Origin: Ahaetulla prasina
Taxonomy: Eukaryota; Chordata; Lepidosauria; Squamata; Colubridae
Reading direction: 5' to 3'
Assembly: GCF_028640845.1 (NCBI RefSeq)
Contig: NC_080541.1
Coordinates: 37,734,435 to 37,798,434, forward strand
Length of the DNA: 64,000 nucleotides
Each line of letters begins with the position of its first letter. The first letter of the stretch is position 1. Below are positions 23,301-33,469 of this stretch, one piece after another. Below the pieces are notes generated by a model. The model was not told the origin of the DNA and did not search any database. It worked only from the letters and a program-made list of their open reading frames with translations. Both the position numbers and the translations under genes were made by a program.

Positions 23301-26300
23301 TTTTAAACTAAGTAATATCAAAAAGAAGAAAAAAGAAAGGGGGGAATAAAAAGAAAAAAAAAACCAATAAGTTTTTCTTCTTAAACACTGTAAGAAAAAG
23401 ATAACAAAAAAAAAAAGAATAGATTTTTTAAAAAAAGAATTCCATTTAAAAAAAAAAATCTTGTTATTTTCTTCTTAAAGGTTCCACGCCAACAATTATA
23501 ATCAGCATTTCCTTAGCTTTCACTTTTAAAACACAAAACGCCATCTTTCTTCATTTCCACTCTTGAATACGAATAACTTCTCTGTCAGGGAGTTAAAATC
23601 ATCTTACAATCCAATGCCGGCCCTCCTGCAATCGGCTTTTTCCGTGTTGACAGTTTATCAAATAATCCTCTCCAGTCACGGAGATGGACGCTGCGTTTTG
23701 TTCTGCTTTTGCAGAAGCGTTCTGGATTCTGGAGCTTTTTTTGAACTATAGAAGGAGCGTTCCCAACAAACCACCAGAAATCATTCTGGGGATTTTCTTG
23801 GGGGCTCAACTTCAGTTCAAATGCTCATCTCCTCCCTCCCTCCAAGGGCAGAGATTTACGAGCTGTTGACAGCAGATTAACGCTGTCTAAACAGCTCTCA
23901 CAGAATCACAAAGAACAGGCGGACTGAAATCCGCCATTTAACACAGCGGAGCCAACCCGGAAGTTCAAGGAACATTTCTTTAAGGAGCAGCTTTCTTTCT
24001 CACCCCCGCCTGTCTTTACAAACACGGAGGAGATTCTAACACAGGAGGAGGCAATTCCCACGGAGCCATGGATTACTAAAAAAACCAAACGACGGAAACG
24101 AAGGAAAAGAGGTAAACGATCTGGGATCTTAAACAGATTAAGAAGTCACATTAAAACTCCTCTGCCTTCAATTTTCCTAACAAATATACGCTCACTTGCA
24201 AATAAGATGGATGAAATACTCCTCTTAAAAAATACTATTCTGATTTTCGCAATTCAGCAGTCCTATGCTTCTCTGAAACCTGGTTAAATGAATCAATTGA
24301 AAATAGCAGCCTGAACATTCCAGGATTTCAAATTGAACGATCAGACAGGATTCCAGAAACATCTGGTAAAAAGAAAGGAGGAGGCTTATACCTATATATT
24401 AATTCAACCTGGTGTCAAGATTTTAACATAATTTACAAATTCTGTGACAACAATTTAGAGACTCTAATTATCAACTGCAAACCTTACTATTCACCTCGTG
24501 AATTTTCCTCATTTCTTCTAATTGCTGTTTATGTCCCACCACAAGCCTGTGTAAACAAGGCATTACGAACTCTAGCTGACCAAATCATGGAGGCTGAAGC
24601 CAAACACCCTGATTCACTGGCCATTGTTTTGGGAGATCTAAACAAGGCAAACTTAAGGAAAGAACTACCAAAATACTTTCAGCATGTCAATTGTCCCACC
24701 AGAGGCAAGAATACTCTAGACCACTGCTACACAACACTAAAAGATGCCTATCGGTCTTTACCACGTGCAGCTGTAGGACACTCTGATCATTGCATGATTC
24801 ACCTTGTACCTGCTTACAGGCAAAGACTTAAAGCCATAAAACCAATAATTAAATCAGTGAAAACCTGGACAGAGGAATCAGAATTAAAGCTACAGGCATG
24901 TTTTGACTGCACTGATTGGAATATTTTTAAAGATACCTCTGCAGACCTGGATGAACTCACAGATACTGTAACATCATATGTCAGCTTCTGTGAAGACCTA
25001 TGTGTACCTACAAGGAACTTGCGAATACACAGTAACAACAAACCTTGGTTTACACCTAAACTTAAGCAGCTACGACATTCCAAAGAGGAAGCCTACAGAA
25101 AAGGTGATAAAATGCTGTACAATCAGGCCAGAAATGCACTAACAAGGGAGATAAGAGCAGCAAAAAGAAGCTACTCTGAAAAGCTAAAGAATCAGTTTTC
25201 AGCAAATGAACCAGCAAACATGTGGAAAACTCTTAAAAATATCACCGGCTATGGCAAACCTCCTTCCCAGGCTGAAGGTAATCAACAACTGGCAGATGAC
25301 CTGAATGAGTTATACTGCAGGTTTGAAAGGAAACTACAGCCACCTATCTCTACAACCCCCATCTCAGACACACCAACAACAGCCAAGCCTCCTACAACTG
25401 ACCCCATTTCATTGGGTTCACAACCCCTAGTGATCACAGAAAAGGAAGTGCAGGACCTATTTCACAGACAAAAGCCAGGAAAAGCTCCAGGCCCAGACAA
25501 GATAACTCCTTCTTGCTTAAAAGTCTGTGCTGACCAATTGGCCCCCATCTTCACCCATATTTTCAATAAATCACTAGAGATGTGTTATGTTCCTTCTTGC
25601 TTCAAACGCTCTACCATCATCCCAGTGCCGAAGAAGCCCACCATCAAGGAACTGAATGACTACAGACCAGTTGCTTTAACATCTGTAGTCATGAAAACCT
25701 TTGAAAGGCTAGTGCTTTCCTACCTGAAAACCATCACGGATCCGCTGTTAGACCCCTTGCAATTTGCATACCGAGCAAATAGATCAACAGATGATGCTGT
25801 TAATATGGCTCTGCACTACATCCTACAACATCTTGAGTCTCCAAAGACCTATGCAAGGGTCCTTTTTGTAGACTTTAGTTCAGCATTCAATACCATCATT
25901 CCAGACATTCTTCTAACTAAGCTAAACCAGCTACAGGTACCGGAACAGACTTGTAAGTGGATCACAAGCTTCCTAACAAACAGGAAGCAGCAGGTGAAGC
26001 TAAGCAAGATCACATCAAATACCTGTACAATTAGCACAGGGCCCCCCCAAGGCTGTGTGCTCTCCCCACTTCTCTTCTCTCTGTATACCAATGACTGCAT
26101 CTCCAATGATCCATCAGTTAAGCTACTGAAGTTCGCAGATGACACAACAGTGATTGGTCTCATTCGAGACAATGACGAATCCGCATATAGACGAGAGGTC
26201 GAACGACTAGCCTTGTGGTGCAACCAAAACAATCTGGAACTGAACACACTCAAAACCGTAGAAATGGTGGTAGACTTTAGGAAAAACCCTTCCATACTTC

Positions 26301-27067
26301 CACCTCTCACAATACTTGACAACACAGTATCAACAGTAGAAACCTTCAAATTTCTGGGTTCTATCATATCGCAAGATCTCAAATGGACAGCTAACATCAA
26401 AACATCATTAAAAAGGACAACAAAGAATGTTCTTTCTCGCCAACTCAGTAAGCTCAAACTGCCCAAGGAGCTGCTGATCCAATTCTACAGAGGAATTATT
26501 GAGTCTGTCATTTGCACCTCTATAACTGTCTGGTTCGGTTCTGCAACCCAACAAGAAAAACACAGACTTCAGAGGATAATTAGAACTGCAGAAAAAATAA
26601 TTGCTACCAACTTGCCTTCCATTGAGGACCTGTATACTGCACGAATCAAGAAGAGGGCCGTGAAAATATTTGCAGATCCCTCGCATCCTGGACATAAACT
26701 GTTTCAACTCCTACCCTCAAAACGACACTATAGAGCACTGCACACCAGAACAACTAGACACAAGAACAGTTTTTTCCCGAAGGCCATCACTCTGCTAAAC
26801 AAATAATTCCCTCAACACTGTCAGACTATTTACTGAATCTGCACTACTATTAATCGTTTCATAGTTCCCATCGCCAATCTCTTTCCACTTATGACTGTAT
26901 GACTATAACTTGTTGCTGGCAATCCTTATGATTTATATTGATATATTGATCATCAATTGTGTTGTAAATGTTGTACCTTGATGAACGTATCTTTTCTTTT
27001 ATGTACACTGAGAGCATATGCACCAAGACAAATTCCTTGTGTGTCCAATCACGCTTGGCCAATAAAA

Positions 27068-27110
27068 ATTCTATTCTATTCTATTCTATTCTATTCTATT
27101 CTATTCTATT
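27068..27110 (+). repeat. (ATTCT)n microsatellite at CR1 3' end
   Basis: Eight to nine perfect pentamers directly continue the CR1 3' UTR (GCCAATAAAAATTCT). The same arrangement is found at 5991-6011 and 45489-45564, which shows that the element brings or seeds the repeat. Confidence 0.95.
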
Positions 27111-27177
27111 GCCATGTGCTCAAAAGCCCAATTGGGCTTATTATCAGGGGATATCTTATTTTGTGGAAAACAGGATA
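27111..27177 (+). mobile_element. MITE right half, split by CR1
   Basis: GGGCTTATTATCAGGGGATATC followed by TTATTTTGTGGAAAACAGG is the inverted counterpart of the terminus at 20937-20995. Confidence 0.75.
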
Positions 27178-27301
27178 TTAATCACATTGGAGTTTAGCAG
27201 ACTAACCAGTAAAATAAGTGAAGTATCTTGGTTTAAATGAGAATAATTTAAATGAGAATAACTCATAATATTGACTAAATTGTGTTCTCTAATACAGATA
27301 G

Positions 27302-27700
27302 AGCTTACACCATTTATTTCAGGACCATTCAAAGTTACAATGCTACTCAAATAAGTTACTTCCACGTAGGACTACTGCAGCATTTCCAGTCATGTGATAA
27401 AAATACGGGCACTTGGCAATGGGCATGTATATACACTGATTGCAACTTCCCGGGTTAATGTGATCACCATTAGCAATCTTCCCAGCTTGGCTTCTGACAA
27501 GCAAAGTCAATGGGGGAAGCCGCATTCACTGCAGTGATTCACTTAACCATGAGAAAAAAAATCATAAAATTGCTCACGACTTATTTTGTAGTTTATATGC
27601 CACTCATCTTACTATCCAAAACAATGTAACAACTACCTTGCTAAGTAATAGAAATTCTGATCTCAATTGTAGTCGTAAGTTGAGGACTATCTGAATGCTA
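27302..27700 (+). mobile_element. Terminal-inverted-repeat MITE, copy 3 (5' end degraded)
   Basis: Matches the family at GGACCATTCAAAGTTACAATG, CTTCTGACAAGCAAAGTCAATGG, GCAGTGATTCACTTAACC and GTAGTCGTAAGTTGAGGACTATCTG. The first 20 bases are lost or mutated. Confidence 0.8.
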
Positions 27701-28870
27701 GTAGTTGTGAATATAAAATACAATGTAATAATATTATCCTTAATATAAGTTATATACTAAACTGTTATCTAGATGACTAAAAGTGATTATTGGTAAAAAA
27801 AATAATAGGAATTTATGAGAAAATAAAATTTCAGTTATGTTAAATGCATTAGTATAGATGTCTGCAAATGTAGAAACAATTTTAGAGAATTACCTTAAAA
27901 ATAGCAACAAAAAAATACTAATCCTATCTAAGTGATATTCAGCTACCAGCTACCTATTATATTATACCAACCTAAAATATCTTGAGGGTTTGGGATTAGT
28001 ATCATAGAATTTATTTCAGTATTTATTGTTTTAAAAGGTATTTTTTCAAGAATATTATATGTAGAGTTCTCTGGTTTCATTCATACTAAAGGAAACTGTT
28101 GAGGATAAGAGTCTGCAATTACCGAAAGATGCTACTATTTAACAACAGACACTGAATGCAGACAAAATAATTACAGTAATGCTGTATTTACTTATGAGGC
28201 ATTCTAAACCTCATTAAATGCTGCATACCAATTCTACCCTTTCTTCGCCTTACACAGAAAACTGAAATTGTTTTAAAATGAAAAAATAAACCTTATGGTT
28301 AATTGACATGGTATCAAAATATGACCGTACTTACTATGACACAAGTAAATTGTTTTTTTTTTCTGATATGATCCAAGTTTTGTCACTTGTGCCCCACCTT
28401 GCAGATGCCTATTCACAGCCTAGCCAAAATGCCATTTTATGGTGGTGAGCGTAACTCATATAGAAAGGGATTGAAGGAATAGGTATAATGGTGAGAATTT
28501 TCATTGGGATTTAATGTAACTACATGACTACTGCAGATATGATGCTAGTCCGGAGTCTTTTCCTTATTTGCATCCCTTTTTCTAACACATCTGCTAGCAT
28601 AGGATCTATCAAGACACTTGTTTACTGCAGATACATCTATGGGAAGACCTCTGGAGTCATTTGGAAGAAGTATTTCTCTATCAGCAGACACATCTTTGAA
28701 GCAGGTTTCTACTGATAATTTCCGAATCAAATGTGCACATAGTTTAATAAAAACTTAAAATAAAACTTAATACTATACACTCATTGATTTGATATACTAA
28801 CATTAAGGCAAGTGATTATCTTTGATAACTATTTCTATATCTTGTGTGCCTCAATCATATTATAAAAATA
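27701..28870. other. AT-rich sequence, no gene seen
   Basis: No recognised feature. A modest open frame on each strand around 28524-28730 has no known domain. Confidence 0.5.
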
Positions 28871-29235
28871 CAGGTAGTCCTCGACTTACAACAGTTCATT
28901 TAATGACCATTCAAAGTTACAACAGCACTGAAAAAAGTTACTTACGACCATTTTTCACATTACAACCTTTGCAGCATCCTCATGATCATGTGATCAAAAT
29001 CCAGATACTCAGCAATATGGTTCATGTTTATGACCGTTGCTGTGTCCCGATGTCATGTGAAGTCAATGGAAAGCCAAATTCATTAATTAGGTTACTTACT
29101 TATCAACTGCAGTGATTCACTTAACAACTGAGGTAAAAAAGGTTGTAAAATAGGGCAAAATTCACTTAACAAATATCTCACTTAACAACAGAAGTTTTGT
29201 CTTTGATTGTGGTTGTAAGTTGAAGACTAGCTGTA
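28871..29235 (+). mobile_element. Terminal-inverted-repeat MITE, copy 4 (well preserved)
   Basis: Starts CAGGTAGTCCTCGACTTACA and ends TTGTAAGTTGAAGACTAGCTG, with TA on both sides, which points to a TA target duplication. The inverted termini are about 22 bp. The interior repeats CACTTAACAA / TTACAAC motifs. Together with 52559-52948 it is the best representative of the family. Confidence 0.88.
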
Positions 29236-29289
29236 CCAGTTTTTTTCTCCAGAATATTAGGGTCACAATGCTTTCATTTAAATCTGATC

Positions 29290-29371
29290 AAGATCGTAAG
29301 ACAGCTCTTTGTACTGCATATCACAGCTGCAAGATCGTAAGACAGCTTTTTGTACTGCATATCACAGCTGC
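29290..29371. repeat. 41-bp tandem duplication
   Basis: The unit beginning AAGATCGTAAGACAGCT and ending ATATCACAGCTGC occurs twice in direct succession (29290-29330, 29331-29371) with one base difference, so the duplication is recent. Confidence 0.95.
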
Positions 29372-29435
29372 AGATCAATATGGTATAACATGAAGTTGTT
29401 GACGGTGTTATTAATAATAGACCAGCTTATATAAA

Positions 29436-29645
29436 AAAAGCTAGATTGGAGTTGTAGTTAAGGCACCAGACTAGAAATAGGGAGACCATGAATTCTAGCC
29501 CTAACTTAAGCACAAAGCCAGTTGAATGATCTTGGGCTAGTCACTTTCTCTCAACTCTAGGAAGCAGGCAATTACAAATAATTTCTGAAAAATCTTGCTA
29601 AGAAAACTATAGGCAATAATTGGGAGTCAAAAAAGTGAATATAGG
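29436..29645 (+). mobile_element. tRNA-derived SINE (Sauria-type candidate)
   Basis: The head AGTTGTAGTTAAGGCACCAGAC carries an A box and GGAGACCATGAATTCTAGCC a B box. It is followed by TTGGGCTAGTCACTTTCTCTCA, AAATCTTGCTAAGAAAACT and a degraded end. This head and body are widespread in squamates. The tail is lost. Confidence 0.7.
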
Positions 29646-29994
29646 AGAAGAGAGCCATCATTACATAAAACACACATAACCTTATAAAAACTATTCAGGA
29701 TATGCAACAATAGAAAGGTTAATGGCATCCATAATGAGAAGCAGCACGCTGGAATTGCTCAACTCATATTTTCATATGCTTTGGTTTCACTTTCTTAAAT
29801 ATTTACTTGTATATGGGGGAGACTAGAAAACTGAAAGCTCATTCTCAATTTTCATAAAATATTCTCTTTAATGCTAACAAAAACTGAACTGAACTGAACT
29901 GTATTCTCTCCAGTATGTAGCTACTGAATACAAGACTACAAGACTAGACTACTTCCATTTCCATAATAAGTAGAAATACATCCTAAATAAATGT

Positions 29995-30565
29995 CCCCCA
30001 AGGGCTTTTTCAGTAGGCAACTGGACTTCCTTGTTTTTTCTTTGAAGACAACTCGCTTCTCATTTCTCCATTCCCAACCATCTAGTCAGAGCTGAAGAAG
30101 CTTCTTGGAGAGACGCAAAATGTCTTCAAAGTAAAAACAAGGAAGTCCAGTTGCCTCCTAGAAAAAAAAATACCTTTGGGGCAACCATGATCTGGATGAC
30201 TGAGAATCTCCATAGACCTTTAGCTATGTACTTTGGGATGAACATCCTTCTAATGGTGTAGGATTTCCAGAAAAAATTGCAGACTACAGGAACCATTTGC
30301 ATTTCAGGTTGAGATGCAGACAACACAGACTCATCCCCAACAGCCTGCACCTGTCTTCAATGGTGATGAGACACAGGGCAGAAAACATCCTACAGCCAAG
30401 AAGGCTCCATATCCATTGACACTACTCAGGTGAGCCAAAGACCCAGATAAACCTCCAAAGGGCCTCAACAACTCTCTGAAAGTACGCAGATGACCAGCTA
30501 TCTGCAAGGAATATAAATCTTCCATTCCCACCATCCAGTCACAGCTGAAGAAGCTTCTCGGATGA
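29995..30565 (+). mobile_element. Penelope-like element 3' region, left of DIRS-A
   Basis: AAGTCCAGTTGCCT and TGTCTTCAAAG blocks occur first inverted (30010-30060) and then direct (30110-30160), the terminal pattern of vertebrate Penelope-like elements. The sequence then runs through short blocks matching the tail found at 39.2 kb (GGAATATAAATCTTCCATTCC, CAGTCACAGCTGAAGAAGC). It stops in the middle of GCTTCTCGGATGAGA and resumes at 34987 with AGTGAAATGTCTTC after the DIRS-A element. The coding part is not present here. Confidence 0.65.
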
Positions 30566-30602
30566 GAATGGATGTTGGTCCTACCTGAACGCCATTTCTA
30601 GT

Positions 30603-30713
30603 AGAGCTGAATGAGAGAATCCAGGAATGGATGTTGCTCATTTCTTCTTATGCCTGGAGACTGAGCACGTGATCTTTATTTCCATATATGGTCACTCCTC
30701 CCTTATCTAGCGA
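30603..30713 (+). repeat. DIRS-A inverted terminal repeat, left
   Basis: About 105 bp, including CTGGAGACTGAGCACGTGATC and ATTTCCATATATGGTCACTCC, are the reverse complement of 34879-34982 with few mismatches. Inverted termini are a DIRS hallmark. Confidence 0.9.
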
Positions 30714-30789
30714 TTCTCCAGTTCGGCGAAGCAAAAGCGATGAATAGACAAAATAGTAGCCCCTCCCAGACTGTAGACCAGACATAGTA

Positions 30790-30846
30790 AGGGTGGAGCT
30801 GGATTCTCTCATCCAGCTCTACTAGAAATGGTGTTCAGGTAGGACC
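30790..30846 (-). repeat. DIRS-A internal complementary region
   Basis: GGATTCTCTCATCCAGCTC with TAGAAATGGTGTTCAGGTAGG is the reverse complement of 30570-30628. DIRS elements use such an internal region to circularise and complete their ends during replication. Confidence 0.75.
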
Positions 30847-30856
30847 AATGCCCATT

Positions 30857-32340
30857 CTACCTAGAGCTGAATTTCGAGAATCCAGGAATGGGACATACCA
30901 AAGCCGGCCTGTCCCCAATGGTTGGGTAGCAGTCTGGTCCTAAGTCCCCCTGGCATGATGAACACTCTGGAGGACTCGCCTCCCAATGGCCGCTTCTGCC
31001 GAAGTGAAGGAATCTAACTTGTAATGCTTGATAAAAGGATATGGAGAGGACCATGTAGCTGCTCGACTTAGTTATGCAGGCCCTAATCCACCTTCCCACT
31101 ATAGAAGTGACCCTGGTAGAGAGCTGAAAGGAAACAAATAAGGATTCTGTTTTCCTGAAGGAAGACATTCGCTTTATGTAAATACTGAAGGCCCTTCTAA
31201 CATCCAAAGTATGCCACCTCTGCTCTAGGACAGAAGTTGGGCAATATCAATTTCTACGCCCTATGAAACCAGGAATTTACTTTAGGTATGAAAGAAGGGT
31301 CCAACCTGAGGATCATCCTGTCCACGTGGAAGGTGCACAGATCCTGCTTCACTGAAAGAGCCGCCAGCTCCAAAATCCTCCTGGCTGATGTAATAGTGAC
31401 TAGGAAGGCCACCTCAAAAGTGAGGTAATGGAGAATGTCTCAAAGGGACTCTCCATGAGGGCCTGTAAAGCCTTTGTTTGGTCCCAAGTGGGATACCTGT
31501 GGACACAGGTGGATGCAAGTTGGTGGCGCTCCTTAGGAATCTGCAAACTGTGGGATGTTTGGCAAGGGACTCTAGACTCCCACAAGACAAAACAGAAGAC
31601 AGCACTGCTATCTGTCTCCAAATACTATTGAGTGTTAATCCCTTATCCAATCCCTCCTGGAGAAACTCCAGAACCTGGGTGTTGTGACCCAGGTTCCTGG
31701 ACCCAGACTCCTGGACTCGGATGATTCAGAAAATGAGGGAGAAGACCTGGCAAGCCCTGTTTCTCTTGAGCCCTCTCCCTCCCTGGCACCCACTCAAAGG
31801 GAGGAGGAGGGGCCGGCACGGCCTGATTCTCCCGGGCCTTCTTCTGATTTGGCAACGCCCCAAGAGCAGTTTTGGACTGACGCAAGATTACGAAGACTTG
31901 ATCGACGTGCGCAGCAGCGGAAGAGTTGGGACAAAGCCAAGTCATAATTGTCATGCAGTGACATCTGCAGAGACTATAAATAGGAGGCGGGACTTCCTGG
32001 TTTTTTGTCTTGGACAAAGCAATGAATTTGGCGCGAGCTAACTATTTCATGGAGGGAAGAATATATTCGTGAGTAATTCTGGCCTTATCTATAATTTCCT
32101 CGTTATCTCCAGAAACTTGGCAGGCCCGTGGGTAGACGTGGCCAGGACATGTATCTATGTAAATAAAAGGAAAAAAAAAGGAAGGCCTCTGACGGACTCT
32201 TTGCTGGGAGTATTGGGGGAAGGGAAACAGAACACTGGGCCAGCGAAACCTCTGATGATTCAGTCCCTAGCCTGGAGCACCAGGTGCAAAGGGCCTTCCA
32301 GGTCGCATTGTATATCTGGTCTGTGGACTGCCTTCTAGAG
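30857..32340 (-). pseudogene. DIRS-A tyrosine recombinase, degenerate
   Basis: DIRS elements integrate with a tyrosine recombinase instead of an integrase. From the N-terminal side on the minus strand: a piece at 32340-32240, then after the solo LTR a segment with HRYPTWDQTKALQALMESPF (near 31490), then DVRRAFSIYIKRMSSFRKTE (near 31180) and, out of frame, a FIKHYKLDSF block near 31030 that holds the tyrosine. Compared with copy B, the stretch with the catalytic His-x-x-Arg is missing and frameshifts separate the parts. It is inactive. Confidence 0.75.
31680..32234 (+). mobile_element. Solo LTR (copy B) inside DIRS-A
   Basis: 555 bp beginning TGTTGTGACCC and ending CAGAACA, with the 5-bp duplication CTGGG at 31675-31679 and 32235-32239. 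TATAAATA lies at 31975-31982, and AATAAAAGG at 32161-32169 can serve as the polyadenylation signal. The DIRS recombinase sequence resumes directly after it. Same termini, length and internal plan as copy A at 237-786, so both belong to one LTR family or close relatives. The 87-codon acidic Pro-rich frame inside it is part of the U3 region, with no sign of being a gene. Confidence 0.85.
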
Positions 32341-32397
32341 GTTTGGATGGTTTGGATGACCCTGGGGGAGAAATTTTCAGGACCGTCCGCTCAAGTG

Positions 32398-33450
32398 TCA
32401 GGCGGTCAGTTGGAGCCACTGGGGCTCTGGATGGACCAAGGCCCCTTGGCTGAGGGAGATTCTGTCCCGAGGTATCCTCCAGGGTTGTGTCACTGACAGG
32501 CTGATCAGGTCAACAAACCATGGTCTCCTGGGCCAATAGGGAGCTATCAGTACCAATTCCGCCTTTTCTGTGAGCATCTTAAGAAGGTGTCTCTCCATCC
32601 AGCAACCTAGACAATCTGCCTCTCTCATGAGGCACTTGGAATGAGTCCCCACTTGGCGCTTGATGTGGGCCTTGGCTATCACACTGTCTGCTAAGACCAA
32701 AACATGTTGACCAGCTATGGTGTCCTTGAGGCTTCTGAGCGTCAGATGAACCACCCTGAGCTCCAGACAATTGATCTTGTGGGACAGGTCTGTCTGGGTC
32801 CAACAGACCTGGGCTATCTGCGACTGACAATGGGGCCCTCAACCGTAGAGACTGGCGTCCATTGTGATGGTCAGATGGTTGGGCTCCTTGAATAGACATC
32901 CCTGGTGACAGCCTGGGACCTCCACCACTGAAGGGACTGCAATACCTTTATGCAGTGGTGGGATTCAAATAATTTAACAACCGGTTCTCTGCTCTAATGA
33001 TTTCTTCCAACAACCAGTTCGCCAAACTGCTCAGAAAGTTAACAACCGGTTCTCTCGAAGTGGTGCGAACTGGCTGAATCCCACCACTGCCTTTATGGAA
33101 ACTCTTACCCTGTCCTGTGAGTTGCTCCTGCCGGATCTTTGGTAGGGCAGGAGGAATCATTGCAGTGCCTGGCGTGCGGTCGTGCCCACGGTACGATGGA
33201 AATGTATGACATTATTTTCCCCAGGAGCTGAGACAGGAGTGCGAGAGGTACCATGCCCATGGCCATGATGCGTCTTGCTAATTGTTGCAAACTGTCCTGT
33301 CTCTCCGTGATAGAGAGACCACACATACTATTATGGCTCCCAAAGGGAGCAAACTGGTGGTCTGAGAAAAATAACTTTTCTTGTTATTGATCGACAAGCC
33401 ATGATCCTGTAGTACCTGGATCATGATCCTTAGGTCTGCCTCTGACCTAT
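32398..33450 (-). pseudogene. DIRS-A reverse transcriptase/RNase H, truncated
   Basis: The most N-terminal part (33450-33105) gives the RT thumb: DLRIMIQVLQDHGLSINNKK, SLLPLGAI and MVPLALLSQLLGKIMSYI in shifting frames. The fingers, palm and the YxDD-type catalytic box are absent, because the Gag-like part ends only a few bases upstream. After the hAT MITE, RNase H-like blocks follow (TIAGQHVLVLADSVIAKAHI at 32700), then the C-terminal motif ELVLIAPYWPRRPWFVDLI (near 32560), which DIRS proteins share. Confidence 0.8.
32953..33089. mobile_element. Short hAT-type MITE inside DIRS-A
   Basis: 137 bp with inverted ends CAGTGGTGGGATTCAA and CTGAATCCCACCACTG and a perfect 8-bp duplication CCTTTATG (32945-32952, 33090-33097). 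Two internal AACAACCGGTTCTCT motifs are direct repeats. Confidence 0.93.
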
Positions 33451-33469
33451 CAGTCTGTCTGTCCTGTCT

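Larger units (their letters stand above)
21128..23966 (-). mobile_element. L1-type element with ORF1 only (copy 1), inserted in CR1
   Basis: The insertion is flanked by the 11-bp direct repeat AAGGAACATTT (21117-21127 and 23967-23977); the CR1 reading frame continues exactly across it. On the minus strand it runs: 5' UTR beginning near CTTCCGGGTTGGCTCCGC, a degenerate ORF1 (23300-22367), about 1.2 kb of 3' sequence including a polypurine tract, then AATAAAACTTTTTTGAACAAAA and a poly(A) (poly-T at 21128-21137 on +). No reverse transcriptase or endonuclease motif can be found between ORF1 and the tail. It resembles mammalian HAL1. An internal deletion of ORF2 after insertion is the alternative. 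Confidence 0.85.
21003..26806 (+). pseudogene. CR1 ORF2: endonuclease and reverse transcriptase, interrupted
   Basis: ORF2 of a CR1-clade LINE: an APE-type endonuclease nicks the target and the reverse transcriptase copies the RNA there. The first exon-like piece, 21003-21127, gives a basic start, a hydrophobic segment (CSLIVSLFLIVLC) and SLRISYSRDHLLKIKE; coding resumes at 23978 after the insertion. Spliced across one duplication copy, the frame is about 984 residues with a single 1-base deletion near 24233-24240. Endonuclease motifs: TNIRSLANKMDE, CFSETWL, LGDLN (about residue 261) and GHSDH (about 309). RT motifs: PVPKKPTIKELNDYRPVALT, FADD (about 761) and the CR1 thumb and C-terminal region. 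From 24266 to the stop at 26806 the frame is open. ORF1 is not visible. Confidence 0.92.
20996..27110 (+). mobile_element. Nearly full-length CR1/L3-type LINE, interrupted by an L1
   Basis: The element starts near CTAAGATGGCGCC, carries one long ORF2 and ends with the family 3' UTR and an (ATTCT)n microsatellite at 27068-27110. Removing the 2.8-kb antisense insertion at 21128-23966 and one copy of its target duplication leaves about 3.3 kb, a plausible full length. Both its 5' end and its tail are present, which is rare since most CR1 copies are 5'-truncated. It sits inside a MITE (halves at 20937-20995 and 27111-27177). No CR1 target duplication is clear. Confidence 0.9.

Noticed and set aside
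25849..26466. A 205-codon minus-strand frame
   Set aside because: Antisense shadow of the CR1 reverse transcriptase.
31684..31947. An 87-codon acidic Pro-rich frame
   Set aside because: Lies wholly in the U3 part of solo LTR copy B; no homology recognised.
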